Shown: in pieces, positions 54,306 through 63,602 of the stretch
Position numbering within the stretch: the first letter of the stretch is position 1
Layout: each line of letters starts with the position of its first letter
Origin: Planctomycetota bacterium
Lineage (GTDB): Bacteria; Planctomycetota; Phycisphaerae; UBA1845; UTPLA1
Reading direction: 5' to 3'
NCBI GenBank assembly: GCA_015654675.1
Contig: JAATGM010000005.1
Span: 1-64,000, forward strand
DNA: 64,000 bases
Notes under the pieces: generated by a model
What the model was told of the DNA's origin: nothing
What the model saw: the letters and a program-made list of their open reading frames with translations, nothing else
The model's database searches: none
Position numbers and translations under genes: made by a program

Positions 54306-55545
54306 CATCCAGCCAGCGGCCGGCCGACTTCCGCAACGCATCCGCCTTGTCGGTCTTCTCCCACGAGAATCCCGGCCGGCCGAAGTGTCCGTGCGCCGCC
54401 GTCTCCTGATAGATCGGTCGCCGCAGCTTCAGCGTCTCGATGATCCCGCGCGGCCGCATGTCAAAATGATCGCGAACCAGCTTGGCGATCATGTCTTCAT
54501 CCATCCGAGCCGTCCCTTCGGTGTCGATCAGCACGCTCACCGGCTCGGCCACGCCGATCGCATACGCCAGCTGCACCTCGCAAACGTCCGCGAGGCCCGC
54601 CGCGACCACGTTCTTGGCAACGTATCGCGCCATGTAGCTCGCCGATCGATCGACCTTGCTCGGGTCCTTGCCCGAGAAAGCCCCGCCGCCGTGCGCCCCG
54701 CGCCCGCCGTACGTATCAACGATGATCTTCCGTCCCGTCAACCCCGTATCGCCGTGCGGGCCGCCGATGACGAACCGCCCGGTCGGGTTGATATGGAACG
54801 TGATCCCCGGGCCCCACAGCTTCTTGTTCTCCTTCAGCACCACCGGCTTGATGATCTTGTCGATGATGATCTTCCGGAACTTCTCGTTGACGTTCCCGTT
54901 CTTATCCAGCAGGTCCTTCCGCGCCTCGTGCTGCGTCGAAATGACCACCGTATGCAGCCGGTGCGGCTGCCCGTTCTTGTATTCAATCGTCACCTGGCTC
55001 TTGCCGTCCGGCTTCAGCCAGTCCACTTCGCCGCTCTCCCGCGCCTCGGCCAGTCGCTCCACCAGCCGGTGCGACAGGTGAATCGGCAGTGGCATCAACG
55101 CCTTCGTCTCGCGGCAGGCGAAGCCGAACATCAATCCCTGGTCGCCGGCCCCTTGCTCATGCGACTTGCTGTGATCGACGCCCTGCGAAATATCCACCGA
55201 CTGCGCGTGAATGCTCCGCACCACCGCGCAGCTCTGATAATCAAACCGCAGGTTCGGGTCCGTGTACCCGATCTTCTTGATCGCGTTGCGCGCCGTGTCC
55301 TCGGCGTTGTTCAGCGCGTCAATCGCCGCCTGATTGTGAACCGTCACCTCGCCCGAAATGACGACGAGCCCGGTCGTGCAAAGCGTCTCGCACGCCACGC
55401 GCGCGTACGGGTCCTTCGCCAGCAAACTATCCAGCACCGCGTCCGAAATCTGGTCCGACACCTTGTCTGGGTGCCCCATGGTCACCGACTCAGACGTAAA
55501 CAAGTGGCTCTTGCGATGGTTGCGACTCACGGAAATGCTCCTCAT
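54301..55545 (-). CDS. metK: S-adenosylmethionine synthetase
   Basis: 414 residues from ATG 55545. A GTG at 55530 preceded by GAGGAG is an alternative start that would remove five residues. Motifs: [71 protein letters not shown] and [17 protein letters not shown]. It makes S-adenosylmethionine from methionine and ATP in the cytoplasm. It follows an ECF sigma gene by 159 bases on the same strand and ends in a clear terminator. No SAM riboswitch was recognised. Confidence 0.96.
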   Translation of the reverse strand: MRSISVSRNHRKSHLFTSESVTMGHPDKVSDQISDAVLDSLLAKDPYARVACETLCTTGLVVISGEVTVHNQAAIDALNNAEDTARNAIKKIGYTDPNLRFDYQSCAVVRSIHAQSVDISQGVDHSKSHEQGAGDQGLMFGFACRETKALMPLPIHLSHRLVERLAEARESGEVDWLKPDGKSQVTIEYKNGQPHRLHTVVISTQHEARKDLLDKNGNVNEKFRKIIIDKIIKPVVLKENKKLWGPGITFHINPTGRFVIGGPHGDTGLTGRKIIVDTYGGRGAHGGGAFSGKDPSKVDRSASYMARYVAKNVVAAGLADVCEVQLAYAIGVAEPVSVLIDTEGTARMDEDMIAKLVRDHFDMRPRGIIETLKLRRPIYQETAAHGHFGRPGFSWEKTDKADALRKSAGRWLDA

Positions 55546-55704
55546 GCGCCCGTCAAGGACGCGTCATCTACAGGCCTCAGCAATGAAGGCACAATGGTCC
55601 AGGATACGACGGGCCGGCATGAAACCGGCCACGATGTCGAATCGGAAATGCTAACGCCGGAACGCCCGCGCGACAACGCCGCCCCGCCCCGGCCAATGGG
55701 AGTT

Positions 55705-56292
55705 CTAATGCAGGTCGAGCGGATCAACCCGGCCAAATATCGTCTTAAGTCGCCCCAGCGCCCGGGCATACCGGATGCTCGCCGCCTTCGGCTTGATCCC
55801 CAGGGCCGACGCCACCTCGTGATTCGCCAGTTGAGAGAAGTGTCGCAGCGCCAAAACCTGCTGATCGTCCGATCGCAGGTTCCCCATCGCCGCCCGAATC
55901 CGCGCCGCCATCTCAATCCGCTCGACCGACTCCACCGGCGACCCGCGGCGAACATTGCGCACTCGCGCGCCATCCATCCGCTCGCGACTCGCGTCGCGCT
56001 TCTGCGTTCCAAGGTGCCGCCGTCGAACATCCGCCAGCGTCTGCAGCACGATCAGCCGCAGCCACACATACAGCCCCTCGGGCGAGTCGCCGCGCAAATG
56101 CGCCGATCGCCGAACCGCCTGCACAAATGCCTCCTGCAACACGTCGTCAGCATCGACGCGCCCAGTCATCCGGCTGCTCAGACGCGTCGCGACGACGCGC
56201 CGAAGTCGAACACGATGTTCATGGAAGGCCGCCGCAAGGCAGGCCGAATCGCCCCGTCGAACACGGAACGAAGAAGTGTTGATGGATTCCAT
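55705..56292 (-). CDS. ECF RNA polymerase sigma factor
   Basis: 195 residues from ATG 56292; the long extension to 56667 is not coding-like. Region 2: LAAAFHEHRVRLRRVVATRL and VDADDVLQEAFVQAVRRS, with GLYVWLRLIVLQTLADVRRRHL. Region 4: LRSDDQQVLALRHFSQLANHEVASALGIKPKAASIRYARALGRL. It resembles planctomycete-specific ECF groups. No kinase or anti-sigma gene is adjacent. metK is downstream, and the divergent haem peroxidase gene starts 393 bases upstream. Confidence 0.87.
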   Translation of the reverse strand: MESINTSSFRVRRGDSACLAAAFHEHRVRLRRVVATRLSSRMTGRVDADDVLQEAFVQAVRRSAHLRGDSPEGLYVWLRLIVLQTLADVRRRHLGTQKRDASRERMDGARVRNVRRGSPVESVERIEMAARIRAAMGNLRSDDQQVLALRHFSQLANHEVASALGIKPKAASIRYARALGRLKTIFGRVDPLDLH

Positions 56293-56685
56293 GCAGGCAT
56301 CCAACCTGCCCGATAATTTCCCGCCTCGCGCACGCCGCGGCGACTCGCACCGCCGACACGATATATTATGCCGTCCCGCACAACGGTTGATCCCCTCGAA
56401 TATTCCCAATTTCGAAAAATTTTTCCACATCGCGGTAGATAGCGCCACTAGTTCGGCGTTACTCAACACGGGTCCCGCATGCGGCGCTTGCCTCAGCGTT
56501 CCTCTGCGTCCCAGTGCTCCCGATCGAAGGAAAAGGTTTGATCGCGGCCCGATCTCTGTGCGATGACGCACGCCGGCCGCCGCGGTCCGTTGCGCGCGGA
56601 GATTCAAACTGTTCATCGGAAGCCAACAAGTCCATGCCGTCACAACGACGACTGGAGATCGGTTCATCCAAAAGGAGTGCGAGCC
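56293..56685. other. Divergent intergenic region
   Basis: About 390 bases between the ECF sigma gene and the peroxidase gene. Reading frames here are continuous with the two genes but lack coding character. An AT-rich stretch near 56360-56370 (minus strand TAATATAT) could hold the sigma promoter. Confidence 0.4.
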
Positions 56686-58812
56686 ATGTTGCGAGTCCCG
56701 TTCAACTCTCTCCCCATTCTCCGATCGAAATCATCGAACTCAACCGCTCCAGCCCTGGTCCTGATTCTCGGCCTCTCGCTGCTTGTCCCACTCGGCTGCG
56801 GCGCGAACCCCGACGCGCTGGCGCCGGCCGCGCTCGACTCTGTTGCCGCAGTGCAAACCGACCCAGCCGCGGTCGATGCCGATGCCGCGGATCCCACCGC
56901 TGTGGTCCCTACCAACCAATCGCCTGAAAACCAGCGCCCCCCCAACAACCCGCCCACCGACTTCCGCTCGTTTGACGGCCGCAACAACAACACCGCCCAC
57001 TCCAATTGGGGCAGCACCGGAATCCAACTCCGCCGCGTCGCCGCCTCCGCCTATGCCGACGGCATCTCATCAGTAGGCGGCGTCAATCGCCCCGGCGCAC
57101 GCGCGATCAGCAACGTCATCGCCGATCAGGGCGGCGTCGACGTCATCAGCGAGCGCCTCCTCTCAGCCATGATCTATGCGTGGGGCCAATTCCTCGATCA
57201 CGATCTCGGTCTCACGCCTACCGGCGGAACCGAAATCATGGCGATCCCCGTCCCGACCGGCGATCCCTCGTTCGATCCCAACAGCACCGGCACGCAGGCC
57301 ATCTACACCACGCGTTCGATCTTCGATCCAACCACCGGCACGTCGACCTCCAATCCGCGCCAGCAACCCAATACCCTCACCGCATGGCTCGACGCCTCGA
57401 TGATCTACGGCTCCGACGCCGTGACCGCCACGAAGCTCCGAACGCTTTCCGGCGGCCGACTCAAGTCCAGTCCGGGCGGTTTCCTCCCGCTCAACAACGC
57501 TGCCTACTTCCCAACCGGCGCCCTCCCCATGGCCAACGATGCCCACATCGTCCCCGACGATCAGCTCTTCGCCGCCGGCGACGTCCGCGCAAACGAAAAC
57601 ATCGAGCTGCTCGCCCTTCACACGCTCTTCCTTCGCGAGCACAACTACTGGGCCGGCCAGATCGCCTCAGTCGAGGCCAGTCTCAATGACGAATCCATCT
57701 ATCAGCGCGCAAGGTCGATCGTGATCGGCGAAATTGAAGCCATCACCTTTAACCAGTGGCTGCCCGCCATCCTCGGCCACAATGCCATGCCGGCCTACCC
57801 CGGCTACAACTCTGCGACCGACCCCAACCTCGGCAACGAGTTCTCCACCGCCGGCTTCCGCTTCGGCCACAGTCTCCTCGGCGACGACGTCGAATTCCTC
57901 GACGACAACGGTGTCGAAGTCGCCGACGAAATCCCGCTCAGCCAGGCCTTCTTCAATCCCGGCCAGCTCACCGCCGTCGGCATAGACCCCATCCTGAAAT
58001 ACCTCGCCTCCGACCCGGCCTCCGAGCTCGACAATCAGGTCGTCAACAGCGTCCGTAACTTCCTCTTCGGCCCTCCCGGAGCCGGCGGACTCGATCTCGC
58101 CAGTCTCAACATTCAGCGCGGCCGCGATCACGGGCTCGGCGATTACAACTCCGTCCGCGCCGCTTTCGGTCTCCGACGAGTCACGCGATTTGCAGACATT
58201 TCCCCCGATCCCGCCATTCAGGCCAAGCTCGCGTCCCTCTATGGCAACGTGAACAACATCGATCTGTGGGTCGGTGCGCTCGCTGAAGGTCACGTCTTCG
58301 GCGCCAGCGTCGGAACGACGCTCCGCACCATCATCGGCGACCAGTTCTCCCGCGCCAGAAACGGTGACCGCTATTGGTATCAGCGCGTATTCACCGGCCA
58401 GGTCCTGCGACGCATCGACAATACGACGCTCGCCGACGTGCTGCGCCGTAACACCACGCTCAACAATCTTCAACCCAACGTCTTTTTCTTCAGAGCCGGC
58501 ATATCAGGTACGGCCTTTGCGGACGCGGACGGCGATGGCCAGCCCAGCCAGCAGGAACCGCCCTTGCCGAATCAGACCGTCGAACTGGTACAGATCACGG
58601 ATGAAGGCAACGAAGTGATCGACTCAGAAGCCACCGACAATCGCGGCCGCTTCCGCTTCGATGTGCTCGACGGAATCCGCACCGGTAACTACTTCGTTCA
58701 GATTCTGGAGTCAGGTCCCGGCAGCCCGCCGATCGCCGCCAGCCGAACGGTAGCGATTACGCGTGGCGAGCAGTTCATCGATCGGGTCAATATCGCGGTG
58801 CTTGGAATCTAG
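56686..58812 (+). CDS. Lipoprotein animal-haem-peroxidase with C-terminal SdrD B-like domain
   Basis: 708 residues from ATG 56686, with AAAGGAG 9 bases upstream. A lipoprotein signal ends at LVPLGC (C38). An Ala/Asp/Pro-rich linker precedes a full animal haem peroxidase domain: distal WGQFLDHDLGL (D171/H172), catalytic R317-E318 in HTLFLREHN, proximal H395 in GFRFGHSLLGD, and NIQRGRDHGLGDYN. The last 100 residues form a calcium-binding SdrD B/Cna-B-like domain (GTAFADADGDGQPSQQEPPL, GRFRFDVLDGIRTGNYFVQI). It probably oxidises halides or organics at the cell surface. The gene is monocistronic. Confidence 0.92.
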   Translation: MLRVPFNSLPILRSKSSNSTAPALVLILGLSLLVPLGCGANPDALAPAALDSVAAVQTDPAAVDADAADPTAVVPTNQSPENQRPPNNPPTDFRSFDGRNNNTAHSNWGSTGIQLRRVAASAYADGISSVGGVNRPGARAISNVIADQGGVDVISERLLSAMIYAWGQFLDHDLGLTPTGGTEIMAIPVPTGDPSFDPNSTGTQAIYTTRSIFDPTTGTSTSNPRQQPNTLTAWLDASMIYGSDAVTATKLRTLSGGRLKSSPGGFLPLNNAAYFPTGALPMANDAHIVPDDQLFAAGDVRANENIELLALHTLFLREHNYWAGQIASVEASLNDESIYQRARSIVIGEIEAITFNQWLPAILGHNAMPAYPGYNSATDPNLGNEFSTAGFRFGHSLLGDDVEFLDDNGVEVADEIPLSQAFFNPGQLTAVGIDPILKYLASDPASELDNQVVNSVRNFLFGPPGAGGLDLASLNIQRGRDHGLGDYNSVRAAFGLRRVTRFADISPDPAIQAKLASLYGNVNNIDLWVGALAEGHVFGASVGTTLRTIIGDQFSRARNGDRYWYQRVFTGQVLRRIDNTTLADVLRRNTTLNNLQPNVFFFRAGISGTAFADADGDGQPSQQEPPLPNQTVELVQITDEGNEVIDSEATDNRGRFRFDVLDGIRTGNYFVQILESGPGSPPIAASRTVAITRGEQFIDRVNIAVLGI

Positions 58813-58862
58813 CAAAACCCCGAAAGGGGGCGCTCAAGTGTGAGCGAAGAGAAGAAGCGTTG

Positions 58863-58918
58863 TAAAAAATAATGCGGGGCATATTCACGATCCGGTAAAT
58901 CGTGACCATGCCCCGCAT
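58863..58918 (-). terminator. Long hairpin terminator (minus strand)
   Basis: Arms ATGCGGGGCAT (58872-58882) and ATGCCCCGCAT (58908-58918) pair perfectly, with an inner TCACGAT/ATCGTGA stem and a 7-base loop. On the minus strand the hairpin is followed by TATTTTTTA. It ends the sigma/membrane-protein unit and sits between convergent genes. Confidence 0.85.
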
Positions 58919-58939
58919 CCAAAGGGCGGATCTGACGTC

Positions 58940-59380
58940 TCAGATCCCCAGCAAGCGGCGAGTAAAGGCCTCGGTCTGCAGTTCCGGTGCCCTGCTCTGT
59001 TCCGCGTGATGGCGTACGTAACACTCAATATCCAGACCGTTCACCACGCCGTCCCCGTTGCAGTCCTCGGCTTTGCCGCCGCTGGCTGAAACAAGTACCG
59101 TCGTGGCCGGTGCGGATGTGCCGGAGGCGAGATCAGCCGAATTCTTTCGGCCGTTCCCCAGTCCGACAAAGACGAACGCGAGGGTCGCCGCTGCGGCGAT
59201 CGGAACCGCCAACCGCACCCATCGCAGACCCCGATGAGTCAGCGCGGCGGGCCGAGTCTGCCATGGGAACGACGCCGGGGCGGATGCCGCCGTCGGGATG
59301 ACTCCCGCCGACCGGGCCGCGCCCAACTCGTTCAACAGACTCTCAAGGTTGCGATTCACGATTAAGACCTCACTCGTCAT
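58940..59380 (-). CDS. Single-pass membrane protein with an extracytoplasmic calcium loop, sigma-factor partner
   Basis: 146 residues from ATG 59380, overlapping the sigma gene by 11 bases. A cytoplasmic N-terminus of about 50 residues (NRNLESLLNELGAARSAG) precedes one transmembrane helix (about 54-75). The outside part contains DCNGDGVVNGLDIECYV, a single dockerin/EF-hand-type calcium loop. Small membrane proteins coexpressed with ECF sigma factors are often anti-sigma factors. Here no zinc finger is present, so this role is only inferred. Confidence 0.7.
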   Translation of the reverse strand: MTSEVLIVNRNLESLLNELGAARSAGVIPTAASAPASFPWQTRPAALTHRGLRWVRLAVPIAAAATLAFVFVGLGNGRKNSADLASGTSAPATTVLVSASGGKAEDCNGDGVVNGLDIECYVRHHAEQSRAPELQTEAFTRRLLGI

Positions 59381-59969
59381 ACTTCAATTGCAACTCGCCC
59401 CCCGCCTGCGCAGAAAAAATCTGAGAAATAGCTAATCCCCTTGCCTCGAGCTTCGACCGCAGCCGCTCCAACAGGTCGGGAATTCGGCTCTCCCGAAGGG
59501 TCGCCTCTGGAATCCTAACTCTCTCAGCCACAACCCTTAACGTCTGTCCTTCAAAGAATCGCAACCGCACGATGTCGCGTTCTTCCGGCCCCAGACTACG
59601 AACACATTCGTCGAGCACCGCCAAGAGCTCGACGTCTGCCGCCACCCTTGCCGGGTCAGTCCGATCCGCATCTTCCGCGGCCTCCTCCGTCGTCAGCCGC
59701 AGTCGCGCCCGGCCCTGCTCGCGATATACATTCCGGAGGATGCCCGCCAGCCACATCAAAAACGACCGGCTCCGATCAAAACTGCCCCGCGCCTCAAACG
59801 CCCGACGCCAGGTCTCATTGGTGAGATCATCGACCCAGTCGGATCGCCGGCTCATCCGCCACGCCGCCAGCCGCAACCGAACGTTGTAGCGAACATAAAG
59901 CTGCTCGAACGCACCCGCGTCTCCGCGAGCGTTCGCTTCGAACAGTTCTTCATCTGCCGGATCGTTCAT
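59370..59969 (-). CDS. ECF RNA polymerase sigma factor
   Basis: 199 residues from ATG 59969; the extension to 60065 is unlikely. Region 2: AFEQLYVRYNVRLRLAAWRM and DWVDDLTNETWRRAFEA, followed by FLMWLAGILRNVYREQGRARL. Region 4: LGPEERDIVRLRFFEGQTLRVVAERVRIPEATLRESRIPDLLERL. It overlaps the next gene, a membrane protein that may control it. Confidence 0.87.
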   Translation of the reverse strand: MNDPADEELFEANARGDAGAFEQLYVRYNVRLRLAAWRMSRRSDWVDDLTNETWRRAFEARGSFDRSRSFLMWLAGILRNVYREQGRARLRLTTEEAAEDADRTDPARVAADVELLAVLDECVRSLGPEERDIVRLRFFEGQTLRVVAERVRIPEATLRESRIPDLLERLRSKLEARGLAISQIFSAQAGGELQLKYDE

Positions 59970-60124
59970 GCATTGCCGGAAGATTGGGAGATCGTGTGAG
60001 CGTCCGAACCGTGAACCGGGCGACGATATTTCGCGCCCCGTGCCGGGCGGACCCTCCCCGAACACTGATGAATCATACCCACCCCGCTATCGCCGAAAAG
60101 CCGTGATCAATGCAGTGTGTGGCC

Positions 60125-60487
60125 TTAACGAACGCTCGACCCGACCCGATAGCCGCGGAAGTAGCGATTGTAGTTGTTCCACGCTCCGTAACCGAAGCCA
60201 TAGCCCGGTCCGCCCTGGTAATCATAAATCGTGACCGAGTAGGCCCCGAACTCCGGCCCATCAATCGCGCCCGGTGTCGAAGGCCAATCCGATCGGCCGA
60301 TCTCCGTCGCCATTTGCGTCGTTTGCTCGTTGCCTCCAAACAGCAGCGAAGCGCGGGGCGTTGCCTCGATCACCGTCGCCGACTCCTGCACACCGCTCGT
60401 ATTCGATTCATTGCAGCCACCGATCATCGCCGCCAGCAGCAGCGCGCCGATCAGGCCAATGCCCAGCGTAAGAGTTCTCTGTGTCAT
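60125..60487 (-). CDS. Small lipoprotein with Gly/Tyr-rich tail
   Basis: 120 residues from ATG 60487 with an AAGGAGGGG site. The signal peptide ends at lipobox MIGGC. The C-terminal third is rich in Gly, Tyr and Asn (YDYQGGPGYGFGYGAWNNYNRYF), a composition seen in surface or cell-envelope proteins. No family was recognised. It is divergent from the MarR gene. Confidence 0.7.
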   Translation of the reverse strand: MTQRTLTLGIGLIGALLLAAMIGGCNESNTSGVQESATVIEATPRASLLFGGNEQTTQMATEIGRSDWPSTPGAIDGPEFGAYSVTIYDYQGGPGYGFGYGAWNNYNRYFRGYRVGSSVR

Positions 60488-60660
60488 GCTTCCCCTCCTT
60501 CGTATTGCCCCCGTATCCCCGCAAAGAGCGTGCCGCCGCAAACTCTCCCCCCAGGCCGCTATTTACGGTCCGTCAACCAGTTATTGTATCCCGCGCCGCA
60601 TCCCCACATCACGAATGATGCCGCAAAGCAACGCCCGCCGCGGTCTGTCACCGGTTTTAT

Positions 60661-60687
60661 TTAGTTTGCTTTGACGAATCAAACTAA
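60661..60687. promoter_or_regulatory. Putative MarR operator and promoter
   Basis: A perfect inverted repeat, TTAGTTTG (60661-60668) and CAAACTAA (60680-60687), with an 11-base centre. Inside it, TTGACG (60671-60676) could be the -35 box of the MarR gene, with a weak -10 near 60692-60699. Palindromes overlapping their own promoter are typical of self-repressing MarR regulators. Confidence 0.6.
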
Positions 60688-60705
60688 TTGCGATACCCTG
60701 AGTCC

Positions 60706-61305
60706 ATGGTCATTCGTGAAGCCGCCCGCCTGCTAACGGACTATTACCCCCGCATCTTTCACGCCTGCCATACGCGCCACGTCCGCGACCCGCGCACCCG
60801 AAACGTCCTCAGCCAGCACCAGGCCTCCATCCTCGATCACCTCGACGAAGTCGAACCCACCACCCTCTCAGGTCTCGCCGCCCACTCTGGCGTCACGCTC
60901 TCCACCATGTCCATTTCCGTCGAACGCCTCGTCCGCGCCGGCTACGTTCTCCGCGTGCGTGACAAGGCCGATGCACGCCGCGTCAACCTCCGCCTCTCGC
61001 CTGCCGGTCTGCGAATCAAGCAGGCCCAAAGCGTTCTCGATGCTCAACGCGTCCGCGCCCTGCTCGGCCGCCTCTCGACCGCTGAACGATCCGAGGCAAT
61101 CCGCGGGCTGGCCATGCTCGCCCACGCCGCCCAACTCGAGATGCATTCAAAGGTGCTCTACGGCCTGCGCTCGTCGGGCCGCACTCGTCCCATCCGCCCC
61201 AAGCTCTCAGGAGACCGTCATGTTGAAGTGGATTCTGATCGGGCTCGCAGCGATCATTCTGCTGATCGCACTGGTCGCGATCATCGGCGTACTCCTTCCG
61301 CGTGA
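60706..61305 (+). CDS. MarR-family transcriptional regulator
   Basis: 199 residues from ATG 60706. A winged-helix domain is clear: LSQHQASILDHLDE, LSGLAAHSGVTLSTMSISVERLVRAGYVLRVRDKADARRVNLRLSPAG, with flanking dimer helices. The last 40-45 residues are Arg/Asp-rich, unlike the family, and lie over the start of the next gene (86-base overlap). The true end may be earlier through a frameshift, or the tail is simply extra. It probably represses itself and the SRPBCC gene. Confidence 0.82.
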   Translation: MVIREAARLLTDYYPRIFHACHTRHVRDPRTRNVLSQHQASILDHLDEVEPTTLSGLAAHSGVTLSTMSISVERLVRAGYVLRVRDKADARRVNLRLSPAGLRIKQAQSVLDAQRVRALLGRLSTAERSEAIRGLAMLAHAAQLEMHSKVLYGLRSSGRTRPIRPKLSGDRHVEVDSDRARSDHSADRTGRDHRRTPSA

Positions 61306-61747
61306 TCACGTCGCCTCGCGCACGCTGCGTCTCAAGCAGCCGCCCGACGCCGTTTGGGCCGCGCTCACAAATGTCGAGGCATTTCCAACCTGGCGCCCCA
61401 ACATCGCCCGCGTTGAGCGCCTCCCGGAGAAAAACGGCCGCCCCGTTTGGCGCGAGGTCGATGGTCGCAACGAATCTATGACATTTGAGTGCGAAACCTT
61501 CGACCCGCCGCGCCAACTCGTGACCCGAATCGCCGATCAAAACCTCCCCTTCGGCGGAACATGGACCTGGCAGATCAATCCCGTCGACGGAGGTAGCGAA
61601 CTCTCAATCACTGAAAACGGCGAGATCTACAACCCGATCTTCCGCTTCATGGCCCGCTTCGTCCTCGGATACACCGCCACACTCGACGGCTACCTCACCG
61701 CACTCGCGAATCGTTTCGGCGAGTCCGCCGCCCTTTCTAACCCCTAG
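61220..61747 (+). CDS. Membrane-anchored SRPBCC-family protein
   Basis: 175 residues from ATG 61220 with an AGGAGA site. An N-terminal transmembrane anchor (about residues 4-27) is followed by a START/SRPBCC ligand-binding fold (PPDAVWAALTNVEAFPTWRPNI; GGTWTWQINPVDGGSELSITENGEI). It likely binds a hydrophobic ligand. It overlaps the MarR frame, so coexpression is likely. Confidence 0.8.
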   Translation: MLKWILIGLAAIILLIALVAIIGVLLPRDHVASRTLRLKQPPDAVWAALTNVEAFPTWRPNIARVERLPEKNGRPVWREVDGRNESMTFECETFDPPRQLVTRIADQNLPFGGTWTWQINPVDGGSELSITENGEIYNPIFRFMARFVLGYTATLDGYLTALANRFGESAALSNP

Positions 61748-61791
61748 CCGCCTCAAATCTTTGCACGCGAACGCCACCGGCACTTCCCCTC

Positions 61792-61820
61792 TTGAAATCG
61801 CACTAACTGAGTGCTAAATT
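61792..61820 (+). promoter_or_regulatory. Promoter of the Rrf2-isc operon
   Basis: TTGAAA (61792-61797) and TAAATT (61815-61820) are separated by exactly 17 bases, 41 bases before the Rrf2 ATG. Direct repeats CTAACTG at 61803-61809 and 61823-61829 flank the -10 box and could bind the regulator encoded next. Confidence 0.65.
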
Positions 61821-61860
61821 GCCTAACTGGCGCGAAAGCGTCCATAGGAACCAATTGCCA

Positions 61861-62346
61861 ATGCTGGCGCTCACGAAAAAGACTGATTACGCGCTCATCG
61901 CGCTCAACCACCTGGCCGGCCACCGCAACCAGGTCGCCAACGCCCGCGCCATCGCCGAGCGCTACCACATCCCAGCCGCTCTGCTGATGAACATCATGAA
62001 GCTGCTCACCCACCACGGATTCGTCCGCTCGGTGCGCGGCTCCAAGGGCGGATATGTGCTCGCCCTCGAGCCGGCCGCCATCACGCTCTACCAGCTCATT
62101 GTCGCGATCGAAGGTCCGGTCGAATTCGTCAAGTGCGCCGAGCCGCTCAACGCCGACGGAGAGTCTTCCTGTGATCTCCTCGAAGTCTGTCCCGTGTCGC
62201 GCCCCGTTCGGAAGATTCACGAACGGCTGTCGCAATTCCTGAAAGAAGTCAGCCTGGCCGAAATCGCGGCCGAGGCCTGTTGCTGCGGTCAGCACGACAA
62301 CGCCTTGCCCGTCTCAATCGGCATGCCCGTGGAGTCGAAGTCATGA
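61861..62346 (+). CDS. Rrf2-family iron-sulfur regulator (IscR-like)
   Basis: 161 residues from ATG 61861. The helix-turn-helix start [17 protein letters not shown] and [37 protein letters not shown] is typical Rrf2. Cys residues C92, C104 and C110 (first spacing longer than in IscR) could hold an iron-sulfur cluster, and a CCC run (140-142) is unusual. Its stop overlaps the iscS start (ATGA). It is likely a sensor that controls the isc operon through the repeats upstream. Confidence 0.88.
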   Translation: MLALTKKTDYALIALNHLAGHRNQVANARAIAERYHIPAALLMNIMKLLTHHGFVRSVRGSKGGYVLALEPAAITLYQLIVAIEGPVEFVKCAEPLNADGESSCDLLEVCPVSRPVRKIHERLSQFLKEVSLAEIAAEACCCGQHDNALPVSIGMPVESKS

Positions 62347-63557
62347 AGTCCCCGATCTACATGGACAACAACGCCACCACGCCGGTCGATCCGCGCGTGC
62401 TCGATGCGATGCTGCCCTACTTCAAGGAAAAATTCGGCAACGCCGCTAGCCGCAATCACGAGTTCGGCTGGGTCGCCGAGGAAGGCGTCGAAAAGGCCCG
62501 CGAGCAGGTCGCAAAGGCCATCAACGCCTCCCCCAAGGAAATCGTCTGGACCAGCGGCGCCACCGAGAGCAACAACATCGCGATCAAAGGCATTGCCTCC
62601 ATGTATCGCGAGCAGGGCAACCACATCATCACCCAGGTCATCGAGCACAAGGCCGTCATCGATCCGGCCAAGTTCCTCGAGCAGACCGGCTGCCACGTCA
62701 CGTTCCTGCCGGTCGACAAAGACGGCCGCGTCTCCGCCGAGCAGGTCCGCGAGGCCATGACCGACAAGACCGTCCTCGTCTCGATCATGCACGCCAACAA
62801 CGAAATCGGAACCATCAACCCCATCAAGGAAATCGGAAAGCTCTGCAAGGAAAAAGGCGTCATCTTCCACACCGACGCCTGCCAGACCTTCGCCAAAGTC
62901 CCGATTGATGTCGAAGACATGGGCATCGACCTGCTCTCCTGCTCCGGCCACAAGATCTACGGCCCCAAGGGCGTCGGCGCGCTTTACGTCCGCCGCAAGC
63001 GCCCCCGCGTCCGATGCGAGCCGGTCCTTCACGGCGGCGGCCACGAGCGCGGCATGCGCAGCGGGACGCTCAACGTCCCCGGCATCGTCGGAATGGGCAA
63101 AGCTGCTGAGCTCTGCTTCGACAACATGGCCGAGGAAACGAAATTCGTCGGCGGCCTTCGCGACCGGCTGAAAGACAAGCTCTTCAGCCAGCTCGACGAG
63201 ATCTTCCTGAACGGCCACGCAACCGAGCGCATCCCCAACAACCTGAACATCAGCTTCCTCTACGTCGAAGGCGAGTCGCTCATGATGGGCTTCTCCGACG
63301 TCGCGGTCAGTTCCGGCTCCGCCTGCACCAGCGCCTCGCTCGAGCCCAGCTACGTCCTCAAGGCCCTCGGCCTCGGAGACGACCTGGCCCACAGCAGCAT
63401 CCGCTTCTCGCTCGGCCGATTCACCACCCAGCAGGAAGTCGATTACGTCGCCGAACGCGTTGTGACGGCGGTCAAGCGGCTCCGCGAGATGAGCCCGCTC
63501 TACGAAATGGCCCAGGAAGGCGTCGACCTCAGCAAGGTCCAGTGGGCCCACCATTAA
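62343..63557 (+). CDS. iscS: Cysteine desulfurase
   Basis: 404 residues from ATG 62343. Fold-type I PLP enzyme: [37 protein letters not shown] lysine K204 in [12 protein letters not shown], and active-site Cys C328 in [17 protein letters not shown]. It moves sulfur from cysteine to IscU. The long antisense frame over the same bases is ignored. Confidence 0.95.
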   Translation: MKSPIYMDNNATTPVDPRVLDAMLPYFKEKFGNAASRNHEFGWVAEEGVEKAREQVAKAINASPKEIVWTSGATESNNIAIKGIASMYREQGNHIITQVIEHKAVIDPAKFLEQTGCHVTFLPVDKDGRVSAEQVREAMTDKTVLVSIMHANNEIGTINPIKEIGKLCKEKGVIFHTDACQTFAKVPIDVEDMGIDLLSCSGHKIYGPKGVGALYVRRKRPRVRCEPVLHGGGHERGMRSGTLNVPGIVGMGKAAELCFDNMAEETKFVGGLRDRLKDKLFSQLDEIFLNGHATERIPNNLNISFLYVEGESLMMGFSDVAVSSGSACTSASLEPSYVLKALGLGDDLAHSSIRFSLGRFTTQQEVDYVAERVVTAVKRLREMSPLYEMAQEGVDLSKVQWAHH

Positions 63558-63602
63558 TCAAAGGACAGGAACGCGGCGATCGGCCGCTCAGGAGACTTTC
63601 GA

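Noticed and set aside
55546..55704. SAM riboswitch upstream of metK
   Set aside because: No conserved riboswitch core or leader hairpin was recognised in the 159 bases.
62289..63554. 421-codon minus-strand frame covering iscS
   Set aside because: It is the antisense of a well-conserved cysteine desulfurase and encodes a low-complexity Asp/Val/Ala-rich string with no motif.
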